DNA of 64,000 bases, from NCBI RefSeq assembly GCF_003937915.1, contig NZ_RHUM01000010.1, positions 46,613-110,612 of the forward strand, read 5' to 3'. The DNA comes from Erwinia sp. 198 (GTDB lineage Bacteria; Pseudomonadota; Gammaproteobacteria; Enterobacterales; Enterobacteriaceae). The translations under genes were made by a program, and so were the position numbers. The notes below the pieces were generated by a model. The model was not told the DNA's origin, made no database searches, and was given only the letters and a program-made list of their open reading frames with translations. Below are positions 31,205 through 41,060 of the stretch, one piece after another (position 1 is the first letter of the stretch; each line of letters opens with the position of its first letter).

Positions 31205-31963
31205 TCAGCAAATTTCCAGATGAACCTCGTGCTGCTCAATGGTTTTCAACACGCCGGGCGGCGGTGTCTCATCGGTAAAGAGATAGTCGATCAGGCTCAT
31301 ATTGCCCAGATTAACCATCGCGTTACGGCCAAATTTTGAATGGTCGGCCACCAGCATGACGCAGCGCGAGTTTTCGATAATCGCCCGCTTGGTACGCACC
31401 TCGTGATAGTCGAAGTCCAGCAGCGAGCCGTCCATATCAATACCGCTGATGCCCAGAATGCCGTAGTCCAGGCGAAACTGAGAAATATAATCCAGCGTCG
31501 CCTCACCCATGATCCCGCCATCACGGGTGCGGACTTCACCGCCCGCCACAATCAGGCTGAAGTCGGGCTTGCTCATCAGCAGCATCGCCACGTTAAGATT
31601 GTTGGTGACGATGCGCAGGTTGTTATGGTTCAGCAGCGCGTGCGCAACGGCTTCCGGCGTGGTGCCGATATCAATAAATAACGAAGCGCCGTCCGGGATC
31701 TGGCTGGCCACGCGCTGCGCGATACGTGCTTTTTCCGCCGACCACATCATTTTACGATCCTGCCAGGCGGTGTTTTCCGAACTGGAGGGCAGCGCCGCGC
31801 CGCCATGATGACGCTGGATCTTATTCTGCTCCGCCAGCTCGTTCAGGTCGCGGCGGATGGTTTGCGGACTGACGGTAAAGTGATCCACCAGCTCCTCGGT
31901 ACTGACATAGCCCTGACGACGAACCAAATCGATAATGGCGTCGTGTCGTTGCGTCTGCTTCAC
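31205..31963 (-). CDS. glpR: GlpR, DeoR-family repressor of the glp regulon
   Basis: A 252-residue repressor with an N-terminal DeoR-type HTH (RRQGYVSTEELVDHFTVSPQTIRRDL) and a sugar-phosphate-binding sensor domain with FIDIGTTPEAVA. It binds glycerol 3-phosphate, which relieves repression of glpD and other glp genes. It is the last gene of the glpEGR operon; a GlpR-like operator lies upstream of glpD, 1.4 kb away. Confidence 0.97.
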   Translation of the reverse strand: MKQTQRHDAIIDLVRRQGYVSTEELVDHFTVSPQTIRRDLNELAEQNKIQRHHGGAALPSSSENTAWQDRKMMWSAEKARIAQRVASQIPDGASLFIDIGTTPEAVAHALLNHNNLRIVTNNLNVAMLLMSKPDFSLIVAGGEVRTRDGGIMGEATLDYISQFRLDYGILGISGIDMDGSLLDFDYHEVRTKRAIIENSRCVMLVADHSKFGRNAMVNLGNMSLIDYLFTDETPPPGVLKTIEQHEVHLEIC

Positions 31964-31982
31964 AAAGCTCTCCTGTTGCCCG

Positions 31983-32798
31983 TTATTTTTTTCGGGTGTC
32001 TACAAAGGCCATTGCCAGGCCCGTCAGCAGCCCGGTAACGTGAGCGGCGTTGGCGATCGACAGGCCAAACCAGCCCATATAGCCAATCACCAGCCAGACG
32101 ATGGAAAACGCCATCAGGCCGCGTTCAAGGAAGATACCGCTGGCAGGATCGCGTTCTCCCCGCAGCCAGGCGTAGCCCATCAGCGCGTAAACCACGCCGG
32201 AAAGGCCGCCAAACAGCACGCCGCTGAACTTCGCCTGCATCCAGCCGCTAAGCAGCGCGGAGATTAGCATAATCACAAACAGCTTGCCGCTGCCCAGCCG
32301 TTTTTCAATGGCGCCGCCCAGATACCACCACCAGAGCAGGTTAAAGAGAATATGCACCAGTGAAAAATGCAGCAGCGCGTGGCTGAACCAGCGCCACAGC
32401 TGAAAATGCTGGTCGACATCCGGCCAGGAAAGCCAGCTCAGCACGGTGCCGTCGCCGACAATCTGCATCAGGATAAAGACCATGATACAGGCCGCCATCA
32501 CGGTCAGCGTCAGCGGACCGGCGCGTTCACGAAGGTTAGCCATCAGCGAGGAATGGCTATAGGTAATGCCGCTGTTGGTGCTGCCAGAGTGCCAGCTTGC
32601 CATCTGATAACGCGGATGATTCGGTTCGCGGATAAACTGATTAAGTTCGTTTTCGACCAGCTCCAGCTGGGCATCGTTATCCAGCCACAGCGTGTAGCGG
32701 CTGTCCTGCTCAATCCGCAGCGTGACGCCGCGCGTCGCCATGTAATCCACAAAAGCCTGCGCCATGCGCAGGCTGGCAAAATCGGTAATGCGCATCAT
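31983..32798 (-). CDS. glpG: GlpG, rhomboid intramembrane serine protease
   Basis: A 271-residue protein with an N-terminal cytoplasmic domain (about 1-65) and six TM helices. The catalytic dyad is Ser200 in [13 protein letters not shown] and His253 in ANAAHVTGL; the WR motif is in [13 protein letters not shown]. It cleaves membrane proteins within the bilayer. It is the middle gene of glpEGR, 46 bases after glpE. Confidence 0.97.
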   Translation of the reverse strand: MMRITDFASLRMAQAFVDYMATRGVTLRIEQDSRYTLWLDNDAQLELVENELNQFIREPNHPRYQMASWHSGSTNSGITYSHSSLMANLRERAGPLTLTVMAACIMVFILMQIVGDGTVLSWLSWPDVDQHFQLWRWFSHALLHFSLVHILFNLLWWWYLGGAIEKRLGSGKLFVIMLISALLSGWMQAKFSGVLFGGLSGVVYALMGYAWLRGERDPASGIFLERGLMAFSIVWLVIGYMGWFGLSIANAAHVTGLLTGLAMAFVDTRKK

Positions 32799-32843
32799 CG
32801 CCGGTAAAGTCCCTGTTGCTGAAAAAAGGTTTCCTGTCTGCGG

Positions 32844-33173
32844 TTATTCCGCGGCGGAATCAACCTGCTGTGGAAAAGCGGCGCGCCAGGCGTCGAAACC
32901 GCCATCAATACTGTAGGCCGCTTTGAAGCCCTGCGTCAGCAGATACTGCGCCGCGCCCTTGCTGCTGTTGCCGTGGTAGCACATCACCAGTACCGGTACA
33001 GAGAGATCGCTCTGTTGGATAAAGGTGCTGAGCGTGGTGTTGGTCAGGTGGAAAGCGCCGCTGGCGTGGCCGATAGCGTAGCTTTGCGGATCGCGGATAT
33101 CGACCAGCAGGGCGTTATCCTGGGTCAGCAAAGCCTGCGCCTGCTGCACGTTGATGCACTCAAATTGTTCCAT
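32844..33173 (-). CDS. glpE: GlpE, single-domain thiosulfate sulfurtransferase (rhodanese)
   Basis: A 109-residue rhodanese domain with the active-site loop [12 protein letters not shown] and catalytic Cys65, as in E. coli GlpE. It transfers sulfane sulfur from thiosulfate to acceptors such as cyanide or thioredoxin. It is the first gene of the glpEGR operon, divergent from glpD. Confidence 0.96.
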   Translation of the reverse strand: MEQFECINVQQAQALLTQDNALLVDIRDPQSYAIGHASGAFHLTNTTLSTFIQQSDLSVPVLVMCYHGNSSKGAAQYLLTQGFKAAYSIDGGFDAWRAAFPQQVDSAAE

Positions 33174-33276
33174 GATCGATTCTCGAATAAAGACAAGCGG
33201 CCGCTATTGTATCGCGAACAAAGCCGACAATAACCCAACGAAACGCAGGGCTATACGGCTTTTTCGTGAACAATTC

Positions 33277-33292
33277 TGTTACCTGCATCACG
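33277..33292 (+). promoter_or_regulatory. CRP-like site upstream of glpD
   Basis: TGTTACCTGCATCACG matches TGTGA-N6-TCACA at 8 of 10 positions. It is about 70 bases upstream of the predicted transcription start, suitable for class I activation, fitting catabolite control of glpD. Confidence 0.5.
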
Positions 33293-33344
33293 CATAAATG
33301 TTTTTATTCGGTTAACGCTGGCATCAATGTCGCTTTGCGATTAT

Positions 33345-33367
33345 TATAATGCTCGAAAACGAACATT
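33345..33367 (+). promoter_or_regulatory. glpD promoter -10 element overlapping a GlpR operator
   Basis: A consensus TATAAT at 33345-33350 runs into AATGCTCGAAAACGAACATT (33348-33367), an interrupted palindrome of the GlpR operator type (nTGTTCGnnnnCGAACA-like half sites). No good -35 is visible, consistent with dependence on the CRP-like site upstream. Confidence 0.65.
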
Positions 33368-33399
33368 TAAGAACTATTCCGAACATCGGAGGAGATGAC

Positions 33400-34908
33400 G
33401 TGGAAACCAAAGACCTGATCGTAATCGGCGGCGGTATCAACGGCGCTGGTATTGCAGCAGACGCTGCAGGACGCGGCCTGTCTGTGCTGATGCTGGAAGC
33501 GCAAGATTTGGCCTGCGCCACCTCTTCCGCCAGCTCTAAACTGATCCACGGCGGCTTGCGCTACCTGGAACACTACGAATTCCGCCTGGTCAGCGAAGCG
33601 CTGGCCGAGCGTGAAGTGCTGCTGAAAATGGCGCCGCATATCGCTTTCCCGATGCGCTTCCGCCTGCCGCACCGCCCACACCTGCGTCCGGCATGGATGA
33701 TCCGCGTCGGTCTGTTTATGTACGATCATCTGGGAAAACGCACCAGCCTGCCGGGCAGCAAGGGGTTGCGTTTTGAATCAGACTCGGTGCTGAAGCCGGA
33801 AATTACGCGCGGTTTCGAATATTCCGACTGCTGGGTGGACGATGCGCGCCTGGTCGTGCTCAATGCGCAGGAAGTGGAAAAGCGCGGCGGCGAAGTACGT
33901 ACCCGTACCCGCGTTACTCGCGCCCGGCGTGAGAATGACATGTGGACTGTAGAAGCGGAAGATATCGACACGGGGGAAACCTACACCTGGCAGGCTAAAG
34001 GCCTGGTCAACGCGGCGGGCCCCTGGGTGAAGCAGCTGTTCGACGACGGCCTCCAGCTGAAATCGCCTTACGGTATTCGCCTGATCAAAGGCAGCCATAT
34101 CGTGGTGCCGCGCGTGCATACGCAAAAGCAGGCTTATATCCTGCAAAACGAAGACAACCGTATCGTTTTTGTGATCCCGTGGATGGATGAGTTTTCCATC
34201 ATCGGCACCACCGACGTGGAGTACAAAGGCGATCCGAAAAATGTGCATATCGACGAGAAAGAGACCGAATACCTGCTGAAAGTGTTTAACAACCACTTTA
34301 AAAAGACGCTGAGCAAGGAAGATATCGTCTGGTCTTATTCTGGCGTGCGCCCGCTGTGCGATGACGAATCCGATTCGCCGCAGGCCATCACCCGCGACTA
34401 TACGCTGGACGTGCGTGACGATAACGGTAAGGCGCCGCTGCTGTCGGTCTTCGGCGGCAAGCTGACCACCTACCGCAAGCTGGCCGAGCATGCGATGGAG
34501 AAGCTGTCGAAATACTATCCGAAGGCGGGCCCGGCCTGGACGCGCAGCTGCGTGCTGCCCGGCGGCGATATCGCCGGTACGCGTGAGGATTACGCCGCCA
34601 GCCTGCGTCGCCGCTATCCGTTTATCACTGAAGCGATGGCTCGCCACTACGCCCGTACCTACGGCAGCAATACCGAGCTGTTCCTGAAACCGGCGAAAAG
34701 CCTGGACGATCTGGGCGAACGCTTTGGCCACCACTTCTACGAAGCGGAGCTGCGTTATCTGGTCGAGAAGGAATGGGTGCGCGAGCAGGACGATGCGCTG
34801 TGGCGCCGTACCAAAATGGGCATGTTCCTGAACGAGCAGGAGCGCGCACGCGTCGGTGAATGGCTGGCCCGGCACGGTAAAAAACCGGTTTTATCGCTGG
34901 CCTCATAA
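33400..34908 (+). CDS. glpD: GlpD, aerobic glycerol-3-phosphate dehydrogenase
   Basis: The start is a GTG at 33400: ggagg lies 8 bases upstream, and the product begins (V/M)ETKDLIVIGGGINGAGIAA, exactly as E. coli GlpD. An upstream ATG at 33349 falls inside the GlpR operator and is rejected. The protein is 502 residues, with an N-terminal FAD Rossmann motif (GGGINGAG) and ATSSASSKLIHGGLRYLE. It is a peripheral inner-membrane flavoenzyme that oxidises glycerol 3-phosphate to dihydroxyacetone phosphate and reduces ubiquinone. It works downstream of the Ugp importer encoded later in this window. Confidence 0.97.
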   Translation: METKDLIVIGGGINGAGIAADAAGRGLSVLMLEAQDLACATSSASSKLIHGGLRYLEHYEFRLVSEALAEREVLLKMAPHIAFPMRFRLPHRPHLRPAWMIRVGLFMYDHLGKRTSLPGSKGLRFESDSVLKPEITRGFEYSDCWVDDARLVVLNAQEVEKRGGEVRTRTRVTRARRENDMWTVEAEDIDTGETYTWQAKGLVNAAGPWVKQLFDDGLQLKSPYGIRLIKGSHIVVPRVHTQKQAYILQNEDNRIVFVIPWMDEFSIIGTTDVEYKGDPKNVHIDEKETEYLLKVFNNHFKKTLSKEDIVWSYSGVRPLCDDESDSPQAITRDYTLDVRDDNGKAPLLSVFGGKLTTYRKLAEHAMEKLSKYYPKAGPAWTRSCVLPGGDIAGTREDYAASLRRRYPFITEAMARHYARTYGSNTELFLKPAKSLDDLGERFGHHFYEAELRYLVEKEWVREQDDALWRRTKMGMFLNEQERARVGEWLARHGKKPVLSLAS

Positions 34909-34935
34909 GGGCCGACGGCTAAAGCGGTAACACAG

Positions 34936-34962
34936 AGGGCGGAATTGATTTCCGCCCTTTTT
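34936..34962 (+). terminator. Rho-independent terminator after glpD
   Basis: Perfect 9-bp stem AGGGCGGAA / TTCCGCCCT followed by TTTTTG. Confidence 0.93.
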
Positions 34963-34983
34963 GTCATCAGGCTCAGGCCGCTA

Positions 34984-35262
34984 TCAGAAGTAAAGCGTGG
35001 CGTTATCGATACCGCAGGCTCTGGCGTAGCGCGCAAGCGTCTCCAGGCTGGCTGAAGTGATATTTTTTTCCATCCTGGAAACGGTGGGCGGCTTTATTCC
35101 CATGCGTTCAGCGACCTGCGCGCTGGTTAGCCCTGCCCTGGAACGCCATTCAAGCAACAATGCCTGTAAGCGCTCTTTTCTTTCCGCCGCTTCCCAGGCC
35201 GCACGGTACTCAGGATCGCCCATCATCTCTTCATGGATCTGTGAATGCGTTTTATATTTCAC
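34984..35262 (-). CDS. HigA-like XRE antitoxin
   Basis: A 92-residue protein. An N-terminal helical region (MKYKTHSQIHEEMMGDPEYRA) precedes a Cro/C1 HTH near residues 41-80 (AGLTSAQVAERMGIKPPTVSRME). It is the second gene of a toxin-first pair and overlaps the toxin gene by 11 bases. It should neutralise the toxin and, with it, repress the operon at the palindrome upstream. Confidence 0.88.
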   Translation of the reverse strand: MKYKTHSQIHEEMMGDPEYRAAWEAAERKERLQALLLEWRSRAGLTSAQVAERMGIKPPTVSRMEKNITSASLETLARYARACGIDNATLYF

Positions 35263-35572
35263 GTTTCATCTCCTCCAGACGCTGCCAGGCTAAGTCTGTT
35301 TCCGCACGCGGTGTTTTTTGCGTTTTCTTAATAAAAATGCGCAACAGATAAATTTTGCTCCCTGCCTGATATACCCATAGCCCACGAGCAATGTCGCTGC
35401 CCATTGTTCTGACCTCGTACAAACCTTTTCCGAGGGGCCTGGTATCAGGTTCACGTAACAGACGAGGGTTCTCTTCCAGCTTTTTGATTAACCTGTCCAG
35501 TTTTACCCTGACGGTTATCGGTAGCGCTTTCAGTTCCGCTTCCGCTTTATCATGCCAGATAACGGTAAACAT
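35252..35572 (-). CDS. RelE/HigB-type (Gp49-like) toxin
   Basis: A 106-residue basic protein with the Gp49/HigB2-like pattern: MFTVIWHDKAEAELKALP, the central REPDTRPLGKGLYEVRTMG, and IYLLRIFIKKTQKTPRAE. Relatives are ribosome-dependent mRNA interferases. Toxin-first order and overlap with an XRE gene are typical of HigBA modules. It is inserted between glpD and glgP and may be recently acquired. Confidence 0.88.
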   Translation of the reverse strand: MFTVIWHDKAEAELKALPITVRVKLDRLIKKLEENPRLLREPDTRPLGKGLYEVRTMGSDIARGLWVYQAGSKIYLLRIFIKKTQKTPRAETDLAWQRLEEMKREI

Positions 35573-35603
35573 GCTCTCACTCCCTGAGAAATAATAGCCT
35601 TTA

Positions 35604-35616
35604 AGCTAATTTAGCT
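35604..35616. promoter_or_regulatory. Palindromic operator candidate of the toxin-antitoxin operon
   Basis: AGCTAATTTAGCT is a perfect palindrome around one central base, 32 bases upstream of the toxin start codon, the usual place for autoregulation by an XRE antitoxin. Confidence 0.55.
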
Positions 35617-35714
35617 CAACCCTCTACGATGCGTGTTACAGACATAGCGGGAGTCAGAAAAATGAAGATCCAGAGGGAATTCCGACAGAACGGGGAGAAA
35701 CTTCTTCAGGGCAA

Positions 35715-35752
35715 CTCTCGCCATGCTGTATAAAAATACAGCACAGCGAGTC
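35715..35752. terminator. Long imperfect hairpin downstream of glgP
   Basis: CTCGCCATGCTGTA / TACAGCACAGCGAG around an A-rich loop, about 30 bases beyond the glgP stop. There is no strong T-run, so it may protect mRNA ends rather than terminate. Confidence 0.45.
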
Positions 35753-35782
35753 TTCAGGTAAAGCGTTTAATCACGGCAGAGC

Positions 35783-38230
35783 TTAGAGACGGATTGGCTT
35801 GATGCCCCAAATCTCATCGGCGTATTCCTGAATGGTGCGATCCGACGAGAAGTAGCCCATATTGGCGATGTTCAGCAGCGTTTTACGCGTCCATTCTTCC
35901 GGATGGCGGTAAAGCTCGTCCACCTTGTCCTGCGTATCCACGTAGCTGCGGTAGTCTGCCAGCAGCTGATAGTGGTCGCCCAGATTCACCAGCGAATCAT
36001 AAATATTGCGATAGCGGCCGGGCTCCTGTGGGCTGAAGGTGCCGGTGGCGATCTGCGTCAGCGCCTGATGCAGCTCGGCGTCCTGTTCGTAGTATTTACG
36101 TGCGTTATAGCCCCGGGCGCGCAACTCCTCGACCTGCGGCGTGGTGTTGCCGAAGATAAAGATATTCTCTTCGCCGACGTGCTCCAGCATCTCGACGTTA
36201 GCGCCGTCCAGTGTCCCAATAGTCAGCGCGCCGTTCAGGGCAAATTTCATGTTGCTGGTGCCGGACGCTTCCGTGCCCGCCAGAGAAATCTGCTCGGAAA
36301 GATCGGCCGCCGGAATAATGACCTGGGCCAGGCTGACGCTGTAGTTGGGAATAAACACGACCTTCAGCTTATTTTTCACCTGCGGATCGTTGTTGATCAC
36401 CTGCGCGACATCGTTAATCAAATGAATAATATGTTTTGCCATGTAGTAGGCCGACGCGGCCTTACCGGCAAAAATATTGACGCGCGGCACCCAGTTGGCA
36501 TCCGGATCGGCCTTGATCCGGTTGTAGCGGGTGATCACATGCAGCACGTTCAGCAGCTGACGTTTGTACTCATGGATACGCTTGATCTGCACGTCGAACA
36601 GTGCGTGAGGATCGATAACGATATCCATTTTCTGGGCGATATGCGCCGCCAGCCGCTTTTTATTGGTCAGCTTGGAATCGCTGATCCTTTTCAAAAAGCC
36701 GGGATAGTCAATATGCTGCTTCAGCTCGTCAAGCTGGCTTAAGTCGGTACGCCAGTGGCGGCCAATGGTATCGTCCACGACTTCTGAAAGCGAAGGATTG
36801 GCCAGCGCCACCCAACGGCGTGGCGTCACGCCGTTGGTTTTATTGCAGAAGCGGCCAGGAAACAGCGCGGCAAAGTCGGCGAACAGCGACTGTACCATCA
36901 GGTTAGAGTGCAGTTCGGAGACGCCGTTAACCTTGTGGCTGACCACGACCGCCAGCCAGGCCATCCGTACCTGACGACCGTTGTTCTCATCAATGATCGA
37001 GATGCGCGACTGTAGATCCCAGTCATCGGGATAGTAGTCCTGAATCGTTTTCAGGAAGTAGTCGTTAATATCGAAAATAATTTGCAGATGGCGCGGCAGG
37101 ATCCTGCCGATCATATCTACCGGCCAGGTTTCCAGCGCTTCCTGCATCAGCGTATGGTTAGTGTAGGAGAAGACCTGACAGGTCACTTCAAACGCGTCGT
37201 CCCAGCTGAACTTATGCTCGTCGATCAGCAGGCGCATCAGCTCCGGGATAGCCAGCACCGGGTGGGTATCGTTCAGGTGGATGGCAATCTTATCCGCCAG
37301 GTTATCGAACGTCTGATGCATCACCCAATGCCGGTTAAGAATATCCTGCACCGTGGCCGACACCAAAAAATACTCCTGGCGTAAACGCAGCTCGCGCCCC
37401 GAGTAGGTCGAATCATCCGGGTAAAGCACGCGCGAGACGTTTTCCGAGTGGTTTTTATCTTCCACCGCCGCAAAGTAATCACCCTGATTAAATTTCCCCA
37501 GGTTGATTTCGTTACTTGCCTGCGCGCCCCACAGGCGCAGCGTATTGGTGGCATCAGTGTCAAAGCCCGGAATGATCTGATCATAGGCCGTCGCCAGCAC
37601 TTCTTCGGTTTCCAGCCAGCGAGAACGGCTGCCTTCAACCTGAATACGTCCGCCGAAGCGGACTTTGTAGCGGGTGTTGAAGCGCTGGAACTCCCACGGG
37701 TTGCCGTACTCCAGCCAATAATCCGGCGATTCCGCCTGGCGGCCGTCGACGATATTCTGCTTAAACATGCCGTAGTCGTAGCGGATGCCGTAGCCGCGTC
37801 CAGGCAGGCCCAGCGTGGCGAGCGAGTCCAGGAAGCAGGCGGCCAGGCGACCCAGACCGCCGTTGCCCAGCCCCGGATCGCTCTCCTCGCCGATCAGATC
37901 CTCCAGATCGAAGCCCATCTCTTCCAGCGCGGCGCGAGCGTCTTCGTAAATACCCATTGCCAGCAGCGCATTAGAAAGCGTGCGGCCTACCAGAAATTCC
38001 ATCGACAGATAATAGACCTGACGCACATCCTGGGACAGCTGCGCCCGGTTAAAACGCAGCCAGCGTTCCACCATCCGATCCCGCACCGCCAGCAGCGTGG
38101 CGTTTAGCCATTCGTGTTTGTTGGCAACGGAAGGATCCTTGCCGATAGTGAACATCAATTTATAGGCGATGGAGTGCTTCAGTGCCTCGACGCTGAGCGT
38201 TGGGGCGGTATAGATGAAAGGTGCGTTCAT
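35783..38230 (-). CDS. glgP: GlgP, glycogen phosphorylase
   Basis: I start at ATG 38230 ([20 protein letters not shown], preceded by ccagga), giving 815 residues, the same as E. coli; the longer upstream frame overlaps glgA. The GT35 pyridoxal phosphate motif is [20 protein letters not shown]. It removes glucose from glycogen non-reducing ends as glucose 1-phosphate. It is the last gene of glgBXCAP, 19 bases after glgA. Confidence 0.97.
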   Translation of the reverse strand: MNAPFIYTAPTLSVEALKHSIAYKLMFTIGKDPSVANKHEWLNATLLAVRDRMVERWLRFNRAQLSQDVRQVYYLSMEFLVGRTLSNALLAMGIYEDARAALEEMGFDLEDLIGEESDPGLGNGGLGRLAACFLDSLATLGLPGRGYGIRYDYGMFKQNIVDGRQAESPDYWLEYGNPWEFQRFNTRYKVRFGGRIQVEGSRSRWLETEEVLATAYDQIIPGFDTDATNTLRLWGAQASNEINLGKFNQGDYFAAVEDKNHSENVSRVLYPDDSTYSGRELRLRQEYFLVSATVQDILNRHWVMHQTFDNLADKIAIHLNDTHPVLAIPELMRLLIDEHKFSWDDAFEVTCQVFSYTNHTLMQEALETWPVDMIGRILPRHLQIIFDINDYFLKTIQDYYPDDWDLQSRISIIDENNGRQVRMAWLAVVVSHKVNGVSELHSNLMVQSLFADFAALFPGRFCNKTNGVTPRRWVALANPSLSEVVDDTIGRHWRTDLSQLDELKQHIDYPGFLKRISDSKLTNKKRLAAHIAQKMDIVIDPHALFDVQIKRIHEYKRQLLNVLHVITRYNRIKADPDANWVPRVNIFAGKAASAYYMAKHIIHLINDVAQVINNDPQVKNKLKVVFIPNYSVSLAQVIIPAADLSEQISLAGTEASGTSNMKFALNGALTIGTLDGANVEMLEHVGEENIFIFGNTTPQVEELRARGYNARKYYEQDAELHQALTQIATGTFSPQEPGRYRNIYDSLVNLGDHYQLLADYRSYVDTQDKVDELYRHPEEWTRKTLLNIANMGYFSSDRTIQEYADEIWGIKPIRL

Positions 38231-38249
38231 ATCAATTTTCCTGGGTTCT

Positions 38250-39683
38250 TTACAGCAGACGTTGATAGAGATCGCGGTAGGCCACGGCGGCCACCTGCCA
38301 GCTAAAATCCATTGCCATTGCCTGACGCTGTACGTAACGCCACAGCGAAGGGCGCGACCAGAGCACAAAGGCGCGGCGGATGGCACGGAGCAACGACCAG
38401 GCATTACTGTCTTCAAAGACGAAACCGCTGGCGATGCCGTCGGCCAGATTCTCCAGCGAGCTGTCGTTGACCGTATCGGCCAGGCCGCCGGTACGCCGCA
38501 CCAGCGGCAGCGTGCCGTACTTCAGGCCGTAAAGCTGCGTCAGCCCGCAGGGCTCAAAGCGGCTCGGCACCATAATCACGTCGGCGCCGCCCATGATGCG
38601 GTGCGAAAAGGCTTCGTGGTAGCCAATCTGCACGCCGACCTGACCCGGATATTCCGCCGCCGCCGCCAGGAAGCCCTGTTGCAGCACCGCATCGCCCGCG
38701 CCCAGCAGCACCAGCTGACCGCCCTGTTCCAGCAGTCCAGGCAGCGCCTCCAGCACCAGATCCAGCCCTTTCTGCTTCGTCAGGCGGCTGACCACGGCAA
38801 ACACCGGTGCTTTTTCGTCAATTTTCAGCCCCATCGCAATTTGCAACTGGCGCTTATTCTCCTGCTTGGCGTCTAACACGTCGCGGTTATAGCGCGTGGT
38901 CAGCAGCAGATCCTGCTCCGGATCCCAGATTAGCGGATCCACGCCGTTCAGGATGCCGGTCAGCCGCCCTTCCATCTGCCGCTGCTTCAGCAGATCTTCC
39001 ATGCCGTAACCAAATTCCGGCTGGGTGATCTCGCGCGCATAGGTCGGGCTGACCGCCGTAATATGATCGGCATAGAACAGACCCGCTTTGAGGTAAGAGA
39101 TCTGCCCATAAAACTCCAGGCCGTGCATATTGAAGAAAGACCACGGCAGCTGGATTTCATCCAGATGATGCGCGTAAAACAGCCCCTGATACGCCAGGTT
39201 ATGTACGGTAAACACGGATTTTGCCGGACGGCCTCTGGCGGCCAGATAGGCGCAGGTCAGACCGGCGTGCCAGTCGTGCGCGTGAACCACTTCCGGTCGC
39301 CAGAAGGTGTCCAGCCCGCAGGCAATTTCGCAGCCCATCCAGCCCAACAGCGCAAAACGGAGATAGTTATCCGTATAGGCAAACTGCGACTCATCGTGAT
39401 ACGGGCTGCCAGGGCGATCGTACAACCCCGGCGCGTCGATCAGATAGATGCCTACGCCGTCGTACTGTCCATAAAGCAGCTCGACATAGCCGGCAAAAGT
39501 ATGCAGTCGGGCGACCACTTCAGTATCCGGTATCCCTTTTTTCAAGTCCGGAAACGCCGGGATCAATACGCGAGTATCAATCCCCTGTGCAATTTGCGCC
39601 GCCGGTAATGCTCCCACAACATCAGCAAGCCCGCCCGTTTTTAGCAGCGGGAAAATTTCTGAACAGACATGTAAAACCTGCAT
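38250..39683 (-). CDS. glgA: GlgA, glycogen synthase (ADP-glucose)
   Basis: A 477-residue GT5 enzyme, the same length as E. coli. The N-terminal [13 protein letters not shown] (ADP-glucose binding Lys) and C-terminal [23 protein letters not shown] motifs are intact. It extends alpha-1,4 chains from ADP-glucose. The ribosome site is aaaggagccgata. It lies between glgC and glgP. Confidence 0.97.
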   Translation of the reverse strand: MQVLHVCSEIFPLLKTGGLADVVGALPAAQIAQGIDTRVLIPAFPDLKKGIPDTEVVARLHTFAGYVELLYGQYDGVGIYLIDAPGLYDRPGSPYHDESQFAYTDNYLRFALLGWMGCEIACGLDTFWRPEVVHAHDWHAGLTCAYLAARGRPAKSVFTVHNLAYQGLFYAHHLDEIQLPWSFFNMHGLEFYGQISYLKAGLFYADHITAVSPTYAREITQPEFGYGMEDLLKQRQMEGRLTGILNGVDPLIWDPEQDLLLTTRYNRDVLDAKQENKRQLQIAMGLKIDEKAPVFAVVSRLTKQKGLDLVLEALPGLLEQGGQLVLLGAGDAVLQQGFLAAAAEYPGQVGVQIGYHEAFSHRIMGGADVIMVPSRFEPCGLTQLYGLKYGTLPLVRRTGGLADTVNDSSLENLADGIASGFVFEDSNAWSLLRAIRRAFVLWSRPSLWRYVQRQAMAMDFSWQVAAVAYRDLYQRLL

Positions 39684-39758
39684 TATCGGCTCCTTTACTT
39701 TGTTCTGACGCGTTCCTCCGCATCAAATACCTGTGCTTTATTTTTGTACTTTATGCGG

Positions 39759-41048
39759 TCAACTGCGCCAGCCCAGCTTCGCCAGCATGGAACGCGTCAC
39801 CAGCACAATGCCTTCTTCCGAGCGGTAAAAACGGCGCGCGTCATCATCCGGATTCTCACCGATTACCGTTCCTTCGGGCAGCACGCACGCACGATCTATA
39901 ACGCAGCGGCGCAGGCGACAGGAGCGCCCCACTACCACATCCGGCGACAGCACAGAGGATTCGATATTGCAGAAAGAATTGATTCTTACGCGTGAAAACA
40001 AAACGGAATTCACTACTACCGAGCCGGAAATGATGCAGCCACCCGATACCAGTGAATTCATCGTCATTCCATGACTGCCTGACCTGTCCTGCACAAATTT
40101 CGCCGGCGGCAGCGGCTCCATATGGGTGCGGATAGGCCATTCACGGTCGTACATATCCAGCTCCGGCGTCACCGACGCCAGATCGAGGTTGGCTTTCCAG
40201 TAAGCTTCCAGCGTGCCGACATCACGCCAGTAAGGCGGCGCGTCTTTATCGCTTTGCACGCAGGAAAGGCTGAAGGAGTGCGCCAGCGCTTCGCCGGTCG
40301 CTACGATCTTCGGCAGGATATCTTTGCCGAAGTCATGGTTCGATTCGGGAATTTTCAGGTCGTCTTCCAGCAGCTGATAAAGATAGTCGGCGTTAAAGGT
40401 ATAGATGCCCATGCTCGCCAGCGCCAGGGTATCGTTGCCCGGCATCGACGGCGGATCGGCCGGTTTCTCCAGGAAATCGACGACTTTATTCCGATCGTTG
40501 ACCGCCATCACGCCGAAGGCGCTGGCCTCTTCAATCGGCACCGGCAGGCAGGCGATGGTGCATTTCGCGCCGTTCTCCACGTGATCCAGCAGCATGCGCG
40601 AGTAGTCCATTTTGTAGATATGGTCGCCGGCCAGGATCACGATATATTTCGCCTCATAGCGCCGAATAATATCCAGATTCTGCGTCACGGCATCCGCCGT
40701 GCCGCGATACCAGTGCTCGGTAGTCTGGCGCTGCTGAGCAGGGAGCAGGTCGACGAACTCGTTCATCTCCTCGTTAAAAAGCGACCAGCCTCGCTGGATA
40801 TGCTGCACCAGCGTGTGCGACTGGTACTGGGTGATCACCGCGATCCGTCGGATCCCGGAGTTCAGGCAGTTTGACAGGGCAAAATCGATAATGCGGAACT
40901 TGCCGCCGAAATGGACGGCAGGCTTGGCGCGGTTAGCGGTAAGGTCTTTCAGGCGCGTGCCGCGTCCGCCCGCCAGGATCAGGGCTACAGTTTGCGACGG
41001 CAATTGTCTTGCCAACATCAGAGGGTCGTTCTTATCTAAAGTGGCCAT
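39759..41048 (-). CDS. glgC: GlgC, glucose-1-phosphate adenylyltransferase
   Basis: A 429-residue enzyme with the nucleotidyltransferase motif [21 protein letters not shown], the catalytic-site segment GTADAVTQN, and a C-terminal left-handed beta-helix. It makes ADP-glucose from ATP and glucose 1-phosphate, the regulated step of bacterial glycogen synthesis. It lies 12 bases after glgX in the operon. Confidence 0.97.
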   Translation of the reverse strand: MATLDKNDPLMLARQLPSQTVALILAGGRGTRLKDLTANRAKPAVHFGGKFRIIDFALSNCLNSGIRRIAVITQYQSHTLVQHIQRGWSLFNEEMNEFVDLLPAQQRQTTEHWYRGTADAVTQNLDIIRRYEAKYIVILAGDHIYKMDYSRMLLDHVENGAKCTIACLPVPIEEASAFGVMAVNDRNKVVDFLEKPADPPSMPGNDTLALASMGIYTFNADYLYQLLEDDLKIPESNHDFGKDILPKIVATGEALAHSFSLSCVQSDKDAPPYWRDVGTLEAYWKANLDLASVTPELDMYDREWPIRTHMEPLPPAKFVQDRSGSHGMTMNSLVSGGCIISGSVVVNSVLFSRVRINSFCNIESSVLSPDVVVGRSCRLRRCVIDRACVLPEGTVIGENPDDDARRFYRSEEGIVLVTRSMLAKLGWRS

Positions 41049-41060
41049 GCCTGACTCCTG

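Noticed and set aside
33349..33399. Upstream ATG for glpD
   Set aside because: It lies within the GlpR operator/promoter; the GTG at 33400 has the ribosome site and matches the family N-terminus.
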